The notes: generated by a model not told the origin, from the letters alone. Positions 1 to 9,810 are shown, counted from the first letter of the stretch. The stretch: DNA of 64,000 bases from Arachidicoccus ginsenosidivorans (GCF_007971385.1 NZ_CP042434.1:3720001-3784000), one strand, 5' to 3'. Program-made: numbers and translations.

Positions 1-926
1 TTGCCAGTTAAGATTGAGTCTGCTTCCTGGTCAGCGAGCTCCTCGTCTGCTTCGTCTGAGGTGGAATCATCCAATGATTCAGCTTCCTCAGTGCCGGTTG
101 CTGCGTTTAAATCACTGATATCTGGATGCAATGCCTGTTGCAGATCGTCTGTGGCTTCTTGCATGCTTTCTCTGCTTTGTTCATCTGATAATTCCAGTTC
201 TGAGGCTGCTATTGTAGCTGTGCTAGCGGCACTGATCACATCAGATGCTGGATTATCTTCATTTTCACCATTTTCATTGCCCGTGTCTGAGGTCTGTTTC
301 TCCTCATCAAATTTCCGAAAAATACCGAAGTCCACATTTTCCTCTGTAGTTCTTTGTTGTTGGGTTGGTTCAATCTGTTCAGAGAGGACTTCTTTGATTT
401 TGGGCAGATCCGATGTTGAATTCAAGCCAAAATAGTCCATAAAGCTTTTGGAAGTCTCATAAATTAACGGTTTACCTGGAAGTTCTTCATTTCGGCCAGA
501 AATGACGATCAGTTCTTTTTCCAATAGTTTCTGTACACTATAATCACTGTTGACACCACGGATACTTTCTATTTCTCCTTTAGTAATAGGTTGTTTATAG
601 GCGATAATGGAGAGCGTCTCCATGGCTGCATTGGAGAGCTTTTTTAAGAATTTGCCACCATTTAATTGGGCGATAGTGGTGTGATAGGCCGGTTTACTTA
701 AAAATTGCCAACCACCGCCACTTTGGAATACTTCAAAGGGGTAAAAATCACTATTGTATTTTTCTCTGATGCCTTCCAGTGCCGTTTCAATTTGATCCAG
801 GGTGATCTTTTCTTCCATAAAGCCAAAGGCATTATTGATCAGATCTACCAGGTCAAGATTGGTCAATGGACGGTCACTGGCAAAAATCAGTGCTTCGATG
901 TGTGGTATAATTTCACTTAACTCCAT
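1..926 (-). CDS. scpB: Segregation and condensation protein B, C-terminus off the window
   Basis: ScpB partners ScpA in the SMC-ScpAB condensin that compacts and separates chromosomes. About 308 codons are visible from the ATG at 926 down to the left edge; the stop lies outside. The N-terminus (MELSEIIPHIEALIFAS) and residues 111-120 (KQPITKGEIE) are typical of the two winged-helix domains, which seem to end near residue 165. From about residue 185 on there is a low-complexity tail very rich in Glu, Asp, Ser and Ala, much longer than the usual ~190-residue family length. It follows atpG on the same strand but a hairpin lies between, so it may have its own promoter. The identification is firm; the role of the tail is unknown. 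Confidence 0.9.
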   Translation of the reverse strand, partial: MELSEIIPHIEALIFASDRPLTNLDLVDLINNAFGFMEEKITLDQIETALEGIREKYNSDFYPFEVFQSGGGWQFLSKPAYHTTIAQLNGGKFLKKLSNAAMETLSIIAYKQPITKGEIESIRGVNSDYSVQKLLEKELIVISGRNEELPGKPLIYETSKSFMDYFGLNSTSDLPKIKEVLSEQIEPTQQQRTTEENVDFGIFRKFDEEKQTSDTGNENGENEDNPASDVISAASTATIAASELELSDEQSRESMQEATDDLQQALHPDISDLNAATGTEEAESLDDSTSDEADEELADQEADSILTG

Positions 927-940
927 AACTTATCGTAAAC

Positions 941-969
941 TAAAACTGCAAGTCTAAAAAACTTGCAGT
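941..969 (-). terminator. Probable terminator of atpG
   Basis: Nine-base-pair inverted repeat (945-953 with 961-969) and a 7-nt loop, followed on the minus strand by a short U-rich stretch. It sits between atpG and scpB. Confidence 0.55.
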
Positions 970-1078
970 CTATAAAAGATTGTAATTTGTCTATAACTAA
1001 AGATAAGGAGAAGATTTGATTTGTCATCGGTAAATCTTCCTTTTCTGTCTCAACTATATTATTGATAGCTGAAAATAC

Positions 1079-1960
1079 CTATCCCTGAAGTGCAGCAGCC
1101 CCACTCACAATTTCAGTAAGCTCAGTTGTAATGGCTGCCTGACGAGCGCGGTTGTAGGATATTTTCAGATTCCGCAGGATTTCATTTGCGTTTTCGCTGG
1201 CCTTATCCATTGCGGTCATACGCGCTCCATGTTCACTTGCCTGGGCGTCTAATACAGCTTTATATAATTGGGTATTAAGGATTTTTGGCATTAGTTGGGC
1301 GACCAGCTCTTCCTTCTCAGGTTCAAAGATAAAATCGACGTTTTTCTTGCCGCCCTTACTTTCAATCTTGGGGATCGGTAGGAACTGCTCTACAGCATAA
1401 CGCTGTACAGCTGCATTGACAAATTCACTATAGACGATGTCAATCGCATCAAAAGTCTTGTTTTCAAAGGCTTTGATGGCGGCCTGCGCTGCCTGTTGTA
1501 CATTTTCAAAACTTAGGTTGATAAACAGGTCTTTATAAGTAGCATCGGTTTTGTATCCGGCTTTGCTTAAGGATTCATATCCCTTTTTCCCAATATTCCA
1601 GATGGTAACATTGCCCTTTTCAAAGGCTGCTTTATATTTGGTTACTGCAGCCTGTTTAGCTGCTTTAACGATATTCGCATTATAGGCACCTGCCAGACCA
1701 CGGTCACTGGTGATGACAATCAATAAAACTTTCTCTACTTCTCTGTGATCAGCCAGCTGAATATTGGATTCACCACTCAGGCTGCTGACAATATTACTCA
1801 ACACTTCCTGCAGTTTCTGGGCGTAGGGTCTCATCTGTGTAATGGCTTCCTGGGCACGGCGTAATTTAGCTGCACTCACCATTTTCATGGCTTTTGTAAT
1901 TTGCTGTGTGGATTGCACAGAATGGATTCTGTTACGTACTTCTTTTAATTGGCCTGACAT
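1079..1960 (-). CDS. atpG: F1F0 ATP synthase gamma subunit
   Basis: Gamma is the central rotor shaft of F1 and couples proton flow to ATP synthesis. The 293-residue length is normal. The N-terminal helix (MSGQLKEVRNRIHSVQSTQQ, then ITKAMKMVSAAKLR) and the C-terminal helix (ISYNRARQAAITTELTEIVS) are the conserved coiled coil of the family; residues around 85-95 (VITSDRGLAGAYN) are the signature of the Rossmann-like domain. The gene stands alone: no other ATP synthase gene is in the window, and a recognisable promoter lies directly upstream. That is unusual because atpG usually follows atpA. The ATG at 1960 is supported by the -7 box ending 19 bases upstream. Confidence 0.96.
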   Translation of the reverse strand: MSGQLKEVRNRIHSVQSTQQITKAMKMVSAAKLRRAQEAITQMRPYAQKLQEVLSNIVSSLSGESNIQLADHREVEKVLLIVITSDRGLAGAYNANIVKAAKQAAVTKYKAAFEKGNVTIWNIGKKGYESLSKAGYKTDATYKDLFINLSFENVQQAAQAAIKAFENKTFDAIDIVYSEFVNAAVQRYAVEQFLPIPKIESKGGKKNVDFIFEPEKEELVAQLMPKILNTQLYKAVLDAQASEHGARMTAMDKASENANEILRNLKISYNRARQAAITTELTEIVSGAAALQG

Positions 1961-1978
1961 GGGTTCTCAATTTGGCTG

Positions 1979-2009
1979 CAAAAGTAACCAAAAGCATTCA
2001 ATAAGACAA
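1979..2009 (-). promoter_or_regulatory. atpG promoter (Bacteroidota type)
   Basis: On the minus strand TACTTTTG at 1986-1979 fits the Bacteroidota -7 consensus TAnnTTTG, and TTG at 2009-2007 lies 20 bp upstream as the -33 element. It is the best candidate for independent transcription of atpG. Confidence 0.6.
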
Positions 2010-2244
2010 AATTTGAACTCATTTTCAGGTAAACAACCTTTATTTTTTTATAATAATTTTTATAAGATATGTAATATTACTTATATACAGTGCTTTATAA
2101 TCCAATTTTGCCAATGACGGCATCCTATATATTATTATTGTATGCTATATGATTTTTACCTTGAATTTTCGTAAAGTATTGAAAGATTATAAGCTTATTT
2201 TTCAAGCATAAATTATAATAAATAATTACACATTTTTGGGGTTG

Positions 2245-2272
2245 CTCTAACTGGCCTTCTCTAACGGGCCTT
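2245..2272. repeat. Two tandem copies of a 14-bp unit
   Basis: CTCTAACTGGCCTT at 2245-2258 is followed at once by CTCTAACGGGCCTT at 2259-2272, one mismatch. It lies in the 640-bp gap between the divergent genes atpG and secA. No function is apparent. Confidence 0.5.
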
Positions 2273-2400
2273 CCGCATAAAATTGATTGCGCCAAACAAA
2301 CAACTGCTATTTTAGCAGACTAAATGTTGACAAATCCGTTAAAATGGCTGCCGTATAATTGGTTAAAAGGCCACACATGGCGTCATGGGTTGTGGGGTAT

Positions 2401-2435
2401 TTACAGGCACTTAAGGGCCTGTAAGCCCTTAAGTG
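2401..2435 (+). other. Overlapping, mutually exclusive inverted repeats upstream of secA
   Basis: Arms 2408-2418 and 2425-2435 form a perfect 11-bp inverted repeat with a 6-nt loop. Arms 2401-2407 and 2418-2424 form a second perfect 7-bp repeat that uses the first one's left arm and loop, so both cannot form together. The site cannot be a terminator of atpG or secA, which both point away from it. It lies about 30 bp upstream of the likely secA -7 box, where it could bind a regulator; this is inference. Nothing else is recognisable in the 1987-2463 gap. Confidence 0.45.
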
Positions 2436-2463
2436 AACGGGTTTTTATTCCCAAATTATTCCC

Positions 2464-2472
2464 TACATTTGC
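2464..2472 (+). promoter_or_regulatory. Likely secA promoter, -7 box
   Basis: TACATTTGC at 2464-2472 matches TAnnTTTG(C). It would give a leader of roughly 120 nt before the secA ATG at 2602. A clear -33 TTG is not seen at the ideal spacing. Confidence 0.45.
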
Positions 2473-2601
2473 AACCGCGAATACTGTCAATTTGGCCTAT
2501 AGGCGCAATAAGCATTGTTTTTGAAAGTGTTTTAGAAATAATGGCATATTTTGGCACATTCGGGCTAAAAATCGAGATACAAACAAATATAAAAAAAATT
2601 A

Positions 2602-5600
2602 ATGAAAGGCATATTAAGCAGGCTGCTCGGTGGCAATAAATCGGAAAAGGACGTTAAGAAGATTCAGCCGCTGGTAGTAGAGATCAACCAGCAATATGAT
2701 AAACTGCAGTCCTTGTCTAATGATGAATTACGTGGCAAAACTGTAGAATTCAAGGACAGAATTAAAGCGCACCTAAGCGAGATCGATCAGACAATCCAGG
2801 CCAAACAAGAGGCGGCCGAAGCTTTGCCTTCTGCAGATATGGGCGGCAGAGATAATCTCTACCGTGAGATTGATGAATTAAAAAAAGATCGCGATAAAAA
2901 AATTGAAGAAATTTTAAATATTATACTGCCTGAAGCTTTTGCTGTTGTTAAAGAAACAGCTCGTCGTTTCAAAGATAGCGATGAGGTTGTGTCCAAGGCC
3001 ACGGATCTAGACAGACAACTGGCTGTACATAAAAGCTATATGCGTATAGATGGCGAAAACGTTACCTATAATACGAGTTGGGAAGCGGCCGGTGTGCCGG
3101 TTTCCTGGAACATGCTCCATTATGATGTACAGCTGATAGGTGGTATGGTTTTACATCAAGGTAAGATTGCCGAAATGGCTACCGGTGAAGGTAAAACGTT
3201 GGTTTCAACCTTACCTGCCTACCTGAATGCACTGGCAGGGGAAGGGGTGCATATCGTAACGGTCAATGATTACCTGTCTCGTCGTGACAGCGAGTGGAAC
3301 GGACCCATTTATGAATGGCTCGGTCTGACGGTTGATTGTATTGATAAACACCAACCTAATACACCTGCCAGAAGAAATGCTTATCTGTGTGACATTACTT
3401 ATGGTACCAATAATGAATTTGGTTTTGATTACCTAAGAGATAACATGGTGCACAATCCAGATGAAATGGTACAGCGCAAGCACCATTATGCCATGATTGA
3501 TGAGGTGGATAGTGTCTTGATTGATGATGCCCGTACGCCACTTATTATCTCTGGACCAGTGGGTAAGGATAATTCAACGCAGTTGTTTTTTGAATATAAA
3601 GACCGCGTTTCGCAATTGGTCGCCCGTCAAAGACAGATTTGTAACAATTTTTTGATTGAAGCAAAAAAGAAAATAGCCGAAGGCAATGATGACGGAAAAG
3701 AAGGTGGTGGTGGCCTGGCCCTGTTCAGGGCTCATAGAGGTTTGCCTAAAACCAGCAGTCTGATCAAATATCTCAGTGAACCCGGTATTCGTCAAAAACT
3801 GCAGAAAGTAGAAAACTATCATCTGGCAGATCAGCAAAGAGAAATGCCCAAAGCCGATGCAGAATTGTTATTCTATATCGATGAAAAGAACAATACGGTT
3901 GAATTAACAGACAAAGGGATCAAAGCCATGACAGGGCTAAACGAAGATCCAACTTTCTTCGTTTTACCAGATATCGCCACTGAGCTGGCAAGTGTCGAAA
4001 AAGACGAAAGTCTGTCACCTGAAGACAAGCTCTCGCACAAAGAACAACTCTTTAATGAATATAGTGCTAAGACAGAACGTATTCATACGGTACAGCAATT
4101 ACTCAAAGCCTATACATTATTTGAGAAAGATGATGAGTATGTCGTTATGGACGGCCAGGTTAAGATTGTAGATGAGCAAACAGGGCGTATCATGGAAGGA
4201 CGCCGTTATTCAGATGGGCTGCATCAGGCCCTGGAAGCTAAAGAAAATGTAAAGATCGAAGCTTCTACCCAGACCTATGCTACCGTTACCTTACAGAACT
4301 ATTTTAGAATGTACCACAAGCTCTGTGGTATGACAGGTACGGCAGAAACAGAAGCTGCTGAACTTTGGGAAATTTATAAACTGGATGTGGTGAGTATTCC
4401 CACCAATGTTCCCGTTATTCGCCAGGATCAGCATGACTTGGTCTATAAGACCAAGCGTGAAAAATATGGTGCAGTTATCGGTAAAATTGTAGAATACACA
4501 GAGGCAGGACGACCTGTACTGGTAGGTACTACCTCGGTTGAAATCAGTGAGCTTTTAAGCCGTATGCTGCGTCAAAAACAAATTCCGCATAATGTCCTGA
4601 ATGCCAAGCAACATGGTAAGGAAGCCCAGGTGGTGGCTGAAGCCGGTTTGCAGGGTGCTGTTACCATTGCCACCAACATGGCCGGTCGTGGTACGGATAT
4701 TAAATTAGGAGCTGGTGTTAAAGAGGCAGGTGGTCTGGCCATCATTGGTACAGAAAGACATGATAGCCGCCGTGTCGACTTACAGTTACGTGGTCGTGCA
4801 GGCCGTCAGGGTGATCCGGGATCTTCTTTGTTTTATGTATCCCTGGAAGATGATCTGATGCGTATGTTTGGTAGTGAGCGTATCGCCAAAGTAATGGACT
4901 TTGCCGGCTATAAGGAAGGTGAGGCCATTGAAAGCGGTATGATTACCAAGTCTATTGAAAGAGCTCAGAAAAAAGTAGAGGAAAATAACTTTGGTATCCG
5001 TAAACACCTGTTGGAATATGATGACGTTATGAATAAACAGCGTACCGTCATCTATACCAAACGTAATCACGCCCTATTTGGAGAAAGATTGGCCCTGGAT
5101 ATTGACAGTGCTTTCTATTATGTTGCGGAAATGCTGGTGGTGAATCATAAGGAAACAAATGATTATGAAGGTTTCCGTTTAGGAGCAATCGTACATTTTG
5201 CACTGGATACCAAGATTACTGAAGCTGCTTTCGGGAAAAGCAATATCAGTGAACTCACTGAAGAGTTATATGCAGAGGCCTTTGATAATTATCAGAAACA
5301 TCGGGACGAAATTGCCAGGACGGCCTATCCGGTATTTGAGAATATCCGCAAGATGCAGGGTGATAAGATTGAAAATGTGGTGGTGCCTTTTGCAGATGGC
5401 AGAAAAGCCTTACAGGTATTGGCGCCCATGCAAAAAACACTGGCATCTGAAGGACGCGAGCTAGTGAATGCTTTGGAAAAAACATTGATGCTGGGCTTTA
5501 TTGATGATGCCTGGAAAGAACACCTGCGTTCCATGGATGATTTAAAACAAAGTGTCCGGACCGTTCAATATGAACAAAAGGATCCGTTGGTGATTTATAA

Positions 5601-5943
5601 ACAGGAGGCTTTTGGGCTGTTTGCCAAGATGAACAGTGAGGTAAATGTAGAGATCGTGACCTTCCTGTCTCATTCCAATATTCCTGTAGAAGTGCAGCAA
5701 GGCAATACCAATCAGATTCATGAAGGACATGAGCAGAAAACGGATTTAAGTAAGCTGAATGTGAACAAAGAGGCGGTGGATGCGGCTGGCAGTGATTATG
5801 CCGCCAATGAGAATGATTATTTTGACCCCAGTGAAAATGTGAAGCAGCAACCGGTTATCGCAGGCCCTAAAATCGGTCGTAACGACCCATGTCCTTGTGG
5901 TAGCGGCAAAAAATATAAAAATTGCCATGGCAAAGATGCTTAA
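2602..5943 (+). CDS. secA: Preprotein translocase ATPase SecA
   Basis: SecA is the motor that drives unfolded preproteins through SecYEG at the inner membrane. Walker A (MATGEGKT) is near residues 193-200 and the DEVD box at 300-303, later than in E. coli because of extra N-terminal sequence common in Bacteroidota SecA. Further motifs seen are [10 protein letters not shown] and [12 protein letters not shown] of the second nucleotide-binding half. A variable linker precedes the C-terminal zinc motif, which ends in [18 protein letters not shown] and would bind SecB or ribosomes. At 1113 residues it is full length. The ATG at 2602 follows an A-rich stretch with no clear Shine-Dalgarno sequence. 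It is transcribed divergently from atpG and ends at a strong hairpin. Confidence 0.98.
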   Translation: MKGILSRLLGGNKSEKDVKKIQPLVVEINQQYDKLQSLSNDELRGKTVEFKDRIKAHLSEIDQTIQAKQEAAEALPSADMGGRDNLYREIDELKKDRDKKIEEILNIILPEAFAVVKETARRFKDSDEVVSKATDLDRQLAVHKSYMRIDGENVTYNTSWEAAGVPVSWNMLHYDVQLIGGMVLHQGKIAEMATGEGKTLVSTLPAYLNALAGEGVHIVTVNDYLSRRDSEWNGPIYEWLGLTVDCIDKHQPNTPARRNAYLCDITYGTNNEFGFDYLRDNMVHNPDEMVQRKHHYAMIDEVDSVLIDDARTPLIISGPVGKDNSTQLFFEYKDRVSQLVARQRQICNNFLIEAKKKIAEGNDDGKEGGGGLALFRAHRGLPKTSSLIKYLSEPGIRQKLQKVENYHLADQQREMPKADAELLFYIDEKNNTVELTDKGIKAMTGLNEDPTFFVLPDIATELASVEKDESLSPEDKLSHKEQLFNEYSAKTERIHTVQQLLKAYTLFEKDDEYVVMDGQVKIVDEQTGRIMEGRRYSDGLHQALEAKENVKIEASTQTYATVTLQNYFRMYHKLCGMTGTAETEAAELWEIYKLDVVSIPTNVPVIRQDQHDLVYKTKREKYGAVIGKIVEYTEAGRPVLVGTTSVEISELLSRMLRQKQIPHNVLNAKQHGKEAQVVAEAGLQGAVTIATNMAGRGTDIKLGAGVKEAGGLAIIGTERHDSRRVDLQLRGRAGRQGDPGSSLFYVSLEDDLMRMFGSERIAKVMDFAGYKEGEAIESGMITKSIERAQKKVEENNFGIRKHLLEYDDVMNKQRTVIYTKRNHALFGERLALDIDSAFYYVAEMLVVNHKETNDYEGFRLGAIVHFALDTKITEAAFGKSNISELTEELYAEAFDNYQKHRDEIARTAYPVFENIRKMQGDKIENVVVPFADGRKALQVLAPMQKTLASEGRELVNALEKTLMLGFIDDAWKEHLRSMDDLKQSVRTVQYEQKDPLVIYKQEAFGLFAKMNSEVNVEIVTFLSHSNIPVEVQQGNTNQIHEGHEQKTDLSKLNVNKEAVDAAGSDYAANENDYFDPSENVKQQPVIAGPKIGRNDPCPCGSGKKYKNCHGKDA

Positions 5944-6002
5944 AAGCTGTGGAGGGCGCCAAGGATAAAAGCCGGCGTTCGGATTACAAAAGTGGTAATT
6001 TC

Positions 6003-6056
6003 AAAAAGAGCGTTGTGCTGAGTCCATCAAAAAGACTTAGCGCGACGCTCTTTTTT
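6003..6056 (+). terminator. Terminator downstream of secA
   Basis: Long stem (6003-6024 with 6034-6056) closed by a 9-nt loop, with a few G-U or mismatched pairs, and an A-run and T-run at its two sides. It can act in both directions but fits the end of secA. Confidence 0.8.
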
Positions 6057-6162
6057 GCGTTTGATGACGGATAATTAATAGGGACTTGTAGGATTTATGT
6101 GTACCAAATAGACCATAAAATGGATTTCCAGCCATAACAGAGCTAATTATAGTAAAAAATAA

Positions 6163-6194
6163 TTGATAAAATGTAAAGTATTATTTACTTTTGC
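6163..6194 (+). promoter_or_regulatory. Promoter of the membrane-protein/HTH pair
   Basis: TTG at 6163-6165, 20-bp spacer, then TACTTTTGC at 6186-6194. The arrangement matches the Bacteroidota -33/-7 consensus and rules out any start codon upstream of about 6200. Confidence 0.65.
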
Positions 6195-6210
6195 TCAAAA
6201 TATAGATGCT

Positions 6211-6639
6211 ATGAAATCACAATTATTGTTGTCTTACCGCTATAAGAAAATCGGCTGGATTTTGCTTTTGCCCTGTCTGGTACTGGGACTTTTAAAGTGG
6301 TATATCATTAATGACCACCAGTTTTTGAGCTATGTTATGAATGTATTCTACGAGAACGTCTATTTTGATATAGTGCCTACCTTACTGATTGCAGGTATGT
6401 TAGCCGGAGCGCTACTGATCGTATTTTCCAAAGAGAAACAAGAGGATGAATTTATAGAAAAACTGAGGCTCTCCTCTTCCATGTGGGCAATCCTGGTCAA
6501 TTACCTGATCTTGTTTTTCTGCAACCTGCTTTTCTATAGTTGGAGTTTTTTAAATATTATTGCAGTCAATATGTTTACTATATTGTTTTTCTATATCATC
6601 CGTTTCAATTATCTGCTGATACGCAGTAAGCGTTCATAA
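6211..6639 (+). CDS. Small integral membrane protein, function unknown
   Basis: A 142-residue protein starting MKSQLLLSYRYKKIGW. Hydrophobic segments near residues 15-33, 55-75, 92-108 and 112-130 suggest four membrane passes, with a short charged loop (SKEKQEDEFIEKLR) between the second and third. The loop sequence resembles other membrane proteins paired with small HTH regulators. The ATG at 6211 was chosen because the promoter at 6163-6194 overlaps the upstream in-frame extension. It ends 2 bases before the HTH gene, so the two are surely cotranscribed. Family not recognised with certainty. Confidence 0.75.
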   Translation: MKSQLLLSYRYKKIGWILLLPCLVLGLLKWYIINDHQFLSYVMNVFYENVYFDIVPTLLIAGMLAGALLIVFSKEKQEDEFIEKLRLSSSMWAILVNYLILFFCNLLFYSWSFLNIIAVNMFTILFFYIIRFNYLLIRSKRS

Positions 6640-6641
6640 AT

Positions 6642-6842
6642 ATGACCAACACACTTAAAGTACAACGAGCGATTAGGGATATTACTCAGGAACAACTGGC
6701 CCAGATAATTGGTGTCAGCAGACAGACGATTAATGCCATTGAGAAGAAAAAATATGTTCCTTCCACTGTACTAGCACTAAAAATTGCCCGATATTTTGAA
6801 AAGCCGGTAGAAGAGATTTTTAAACTGGATCCCACAGATTAA
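6642..6842 (+). CDS. Small XRE-family HTH transcriptional regulator
   Basis: A 66-residue protein that is almost wholly one helix-turn-helix domain: TQEQLAQIIGVSRQTINAIE at about residues 15-34 is the HTH, and KIARYFEKPVEEIFKL is the closing helix. It resembles YozG-type regulators. It starts 2 bases after a four-pass membrane protein, an arrangement common in Bacteria where the HTH protein probably represses its own operon. A very strong hairpin follows about 110 bases downstream. Confidence 0.88.
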   Translation: MTNTLKVQRAIRDITQEQLAQIIGVSRQTINAIEKKKYVPSTVLALKIARYFEKPVEEIFKLDPTD

Positions 6843-6951
6843 GCTCAGGAATCAAAAGCGAGAGAAAAAGAGCAATAATTAGCAAAATAATTTGAAAAGT
6901 AATTGGAGTGTTGTTTGCAGCAATACCGTATAGCCCATACAAATCACATAA

Positions 6952-7003
6952 AATTTTCAGGCCCGTTGGCAACTTATCTAAGTTGCCAACGGGCCTGAAA
7001 ATT
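6952..7003. terminator. Bidirectional terminator, 24-bp perfect hairpin
   Basis: Arms 6952-6975 and 6980-7003 are perfect reverse complements with a 4-nt loop; the outer pairs are A/T-rich. It separates the plus-strand HTH gene from the minus-strand DinB-like gene, which converge here. Confidence 0.8.
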
Positions 7004-7118
7004 GAAAAGTCGATGAATCAACGACCATTATTATATCCTTTTGGACCTGTTAAAAGGGGCAGATCAAACAATTAAATGTGCCACTCAGTCACCTGCATTA
7101 GACTGGTTTGTCTGGGAT

Positions 7119-7628
7119 TTAGAGGCTTCCTTCATCAGCACTGGGGCCGTAACTAGGAGGAAGAGGGACATCATTGAGTCGTAAAAAGACACCCATTTGG
7201 GCTCTGTGATGGACAATCTGACAATACACCATGCGCAGCGTTTCAAGTTTATTATTAGCGGCTAGAACGTGGCCACCATTACTTAGTGTCCAGGTTTTGA
7301 TAAGATCAGCATCAGTGGCGGATTTTAGCGCGCTAAGCCCTGTCTCGTAGGATTTGTCATATGCCTTTAAAAGATCAGCTGTATTATTGGGTACAGGTGG
7401 GTTATAGGGATTGGCAGCAAAATCAAGTCCTTCGCTGCCCAGCACCATTTGAGGCCAAGAAGCAAGATCTGCCAGGTGACTAGCTAAGCGACTGACCGTC
7501 ATGCTTTTGGGATGAGGTTGCCAGTCATAGATCGTATCTGGAATACGAGAGAGCATTGCACGGGTGGTCCGGTTTTCATTTTCAAATTCTTTTACTAAAG
7601 CGGGAATGATTTCAATTTTTGTTTCCAT
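7119..7628 (-). CDS. DinB-family protein
   Basis: DinB-like proteins are four-helix bundles with a metal site of three histidines; many are thiol-dependent transferases or hydrolases, and most have no assigned substrate. Here SRLASHLADLASWP (first His) and CQIVHHRAQMGVFLR (His-His near the C-terminus) supply the expected ligands. From METKIEI at 7628 the protein has 169 residues; an in-frame ATG at 7655 would add nine residues and cannot be excluded. The WYL regulator lies 137 bp upstream on the same strand, a pairing seen often with DinB-like genes, and may control it. Confidence 0.82.
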   Translation of the reverse strand: METKIEIIPALVKEFENENRTTRAMLSRIPDTIYDWQPHPKSMTVSRLASHLADLASWPQMVLGSEGLDFAANPYNPPVPNNTADLLKAYDKSYETGLSALKSATDADLIKTWTLSNGGHVLAANNKLETLRMVYCQIVHHRAQMGVFLRLNDVPLPPSYGPSADEGSL

Positions 7629-7765
7629 TGATAATATTTTTTGATTTGATAACAAAGAAAATACAGGCCACTGACAACCCTATGTCAGTCTGATTTCTAT
7701 GTTTAAAAAAAGTTGGACCTGGCAGAAAAATGATGCTTTGCATTGAGGGCAGTAATTGTCTATTT

Positions 7766-8455
7766 TCAATACTTAACGGGTAAATTGTCCATAAAATGAC
7801 TGACCGGAAGGTGGTCCGTTTTTTCAAACCCACCGCCTGGCTCTTTCATAGACAAAATCCGGTTGAGTTTAAAATCACGGTAGTCTTGCCTTAAATGACA
7901 CCAGGCAATCACATGCCAGCCAAATGCATAGAAAATAAGACCGATAGGTTCTATTAAACGCACGCTTTGCTGTTCTGATTTGTCCTTATAGCTGATTTCC
8001 AATTGTTTTTTGTGGGCAATTGCCTGTTGAACTTTAGGAATGAAGTTCTCCTGTAGTTGCCATATATCCTGAAATTGCAATTGCGTACTTTCATCCAGTA
8101 CATCTAAGAGCTCCAGTTGATTGCCCTTCATTACTGCACGGATTTTGGTCATGGCATTGGTATACTGGATAGCGGTGGCCTTGTCAGCCAGTGCGCGGAC
8201 CATCTTTTCCATGAGAAGTAGCGCACTGGATTCTTCCATACTAAAGGCAACAGGAGAAAGGAAAAACCCGGAAACGATAAAATACCCCCTGGTCGCCTCA
8301 TAACTAATCGGGATACCAGAGGCCGTAAGGGCTTTGACATCCCGATAAACGGTTCTTACGCTGATCTGGAACTTTTCACTGATGCGCTCTGCAGTAACAA
8401 ACTTTTTTGATTGCAGTAAAACCAGGATAGCGAAGAGGCGATCTAGTCTGTTCAC
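7766..8455 (-). CDS. YafY-type HTH and WYL-domain transcriptional regulator
   Basis: The N-terminal ~60 residues form a winged helix of the HTH_11 type (RLFAILVLLQSKKFVTAERI, then FQISVRTVYRDVKAL). The second half is a WYL domain, with SYKDKSEQQSVRLIEPIGL and the region WHVIAWCHLRQDYRDFKL. WYL domains sense ligands, often nucleic acids or nucleotides. The 229-residue length fits the YafY family. It sits between an ABC exporter operon and a DinB-like gene, all on the minus strand with short gaps, so it may regulate either neighbour. Confidence 0.9.
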   Translation of the reverse strand: MNRLDRLFAILVLLQSKKFVTAERISEKFQISVRTVYRDVKALTASGIPISYEATRGYFIVSGFFLSPVAFSMEESSALLLMEKMVRALADKATAIQYTNAMTKIRAVMKGNQLELLDVLDESTQLQFQDIWQLQENFIPKVQQAIAHKKQLEISYKDKSEQQSVRLIEPIGLIFYAFGWHVIAWCHLRQDYRDFKLNRILSMKEPGGGFEKTDHLPVSHFMDNLPVKY

Positions 8456-8491
8456 GGGATTATTCAGATTTTTTAAGGTTTACGCAAAGGC

Positions 8492-9796
8492 TTAATTTTT
8501 TCGAAAGGCCCACTTAATCAATTCTTTCCAGGTTGGCTTCTTGCCATACATCAGAATGCCGGTACGATAAATTTTACCTGCAAACCAGGTGGTAAAGATA
8601 AAGGAACCGAAAAGCAAAATAATACTCAGTGCCAGTTCCCACCAGGTGACTGCGTCGGGTACACCCTGGGTTACCCGGGCCATCATGACTATGGGTGAAG
8701 TCAGGGGAAATAGACTGCCAAAGACCGCCAGGCCACTGGTTGGATTGTTGACTGCCTGCATCATAATGACAAAACCAATAATAATTGGTAAGGTGATGGG
8801 TAATTGCAAACCTTGTGCATCCTGCTGCCCGTCACTAACAGAGCAACCGATGGCTGCAAATAAAGAGGCATAAATAAAATAGCCACCCAGAAAATAAACA
8901 AAGAACATGGTTATGATCAACGGGAAATTAATGGTATTGAATGCCTGCATGACTGCTGCCATATCCGCACCAGAACCACCAGCGCCCATGGCGCCGCTGG
9001 CAACCATATGGGAGGCTTCGGGAAATAGGATAGGGATGAGTAATAGTTTAAGTCCTACGCCCAGCACGATCCATATCAGGAATTGTAACAGACCAACAGC
9101 ACCGATCCCCAAAATTTTACCCATCATTAGTTGAAATGGCTTAATACTGCTGACAACGATCTCGGCAATACGGCTTACTTTTTCTTCCATAACACCGCGC
9201 ATGACAGAGGTGCCATATAATAATAAGATCATATAGATCAAAATACCACAAAAAATACCCACGCCGTAACTGACGCCGGCTCTCATGCCGGAATCATTTT
9301 TATCATTGACATTGACAAAATCTACTTTGTTTTCCGTTTTTGCTTTTTTGAGCAGATCCTGGGAAACGGGTAAGGCATCCATTTTAAGTTTTTCCAGTCT
9401 GGACTGAATGGCACTGGTAATAGACTCCCTGGTCATAATACCAATTTTGGAACCGGTAATCAGATTGATCTTGTCATCCAGCGTTGCATCGGCAGGTACT
9501 ACTACATACCCGTCAATGTCTTTATTTTTGGCTTTTGCTTCTAAATCGGATTTTGCTACGCCTTTCGTAAATTCAAAAACAACATCCTTGGCGTTGTTAG
9601 AAATGGTGTCCTTAAACAAACCGGCATTATCCACTACCATGATTTTGGTCTTGGAGGTGCTATGGACACTAAAATAAAAAATAGCCGCATAAATGGCGAA
9701 TATCAGTACAGGTAAACCGATGGTGACCAGCAGAAAGGTTTTCTTCTGTACCCGGCTTAAAAATTCTCTTTTTAATACTAAGAATATCTTATTCAT
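8492..9796 (-). CDS. ABC-2 type transporter permease (NatB-like)
   Basis: A 434-residue membrane subunit. There is one N-terminal membrane helix (LLVTIGLPVLIFAIYAAIFYF), then about 150 residues of extracytoplasmic domain, then five or six helices in the C-terminal half, starting near residue 175 (MRAGVSYGVGIFCGILIYMI). EEKVSRIAEIVVSSIKPFQL is the characteristic coupling region of NatB/ABC-2 permeases. It follows its ATPase by 14 bases, so the two form an exporter. Substrate unknown; Na+ export in the manner of NatAB is possible but unproven. Confidence 0.9.
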   Translation of the reverse strand: MNKIFLVLKREFLSRVQKKTFLLVTIGLPVLIFAIYAAIFYFSVHSTSKTKIMVVDNAGLFKDTISNNAKDVVFEFTKGVAKSDLEAKAKNKDIDGYVVVPADATLDDKINLITGSKIGIMTRESITSAIQSRLEKLKMDALPVSQDLLKKAKTENKVDFVNVNDKNDSGMRAGVSYGVGIFCGILIYMILLLYGTSVMRGVMEEKVSRIAEIVVSSIKPFQLMMGKILGIGAVGLLQFLIWIVLGVGLKLLLIPILFPEASHMVASGAMGAGGSGADMAAVMQAFNTINFPLIITMFFVYFLGGYFIYASLFAAIGCSVSDGQQDAQGLQLPITLPIIIGFVIMMQAVNNPTSGLAVFGSLFPLTSPIVMMARVTQGVPDAVTWWELALSIILLFGSFIFTTWFAGKIYRTGILMYGKKPTWKELIKWAFRKN

Positions 9797-9810
9797 GAAA
9801 GTTCAGCGAT

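Noticed and set aside
1..435. Plus-strand open frame of 144 codons at the left edge
   Set aside because: It is antisense to scpB, Ser-rich because it mirrors the acidic tail, and has no features of its own.
2324..2524. Short open frame upstream of secA that might be a SecM-like arrest peptide
   Set aside because: It spans the predicted secA promoter box and shows no signal peptide or arrest motif.
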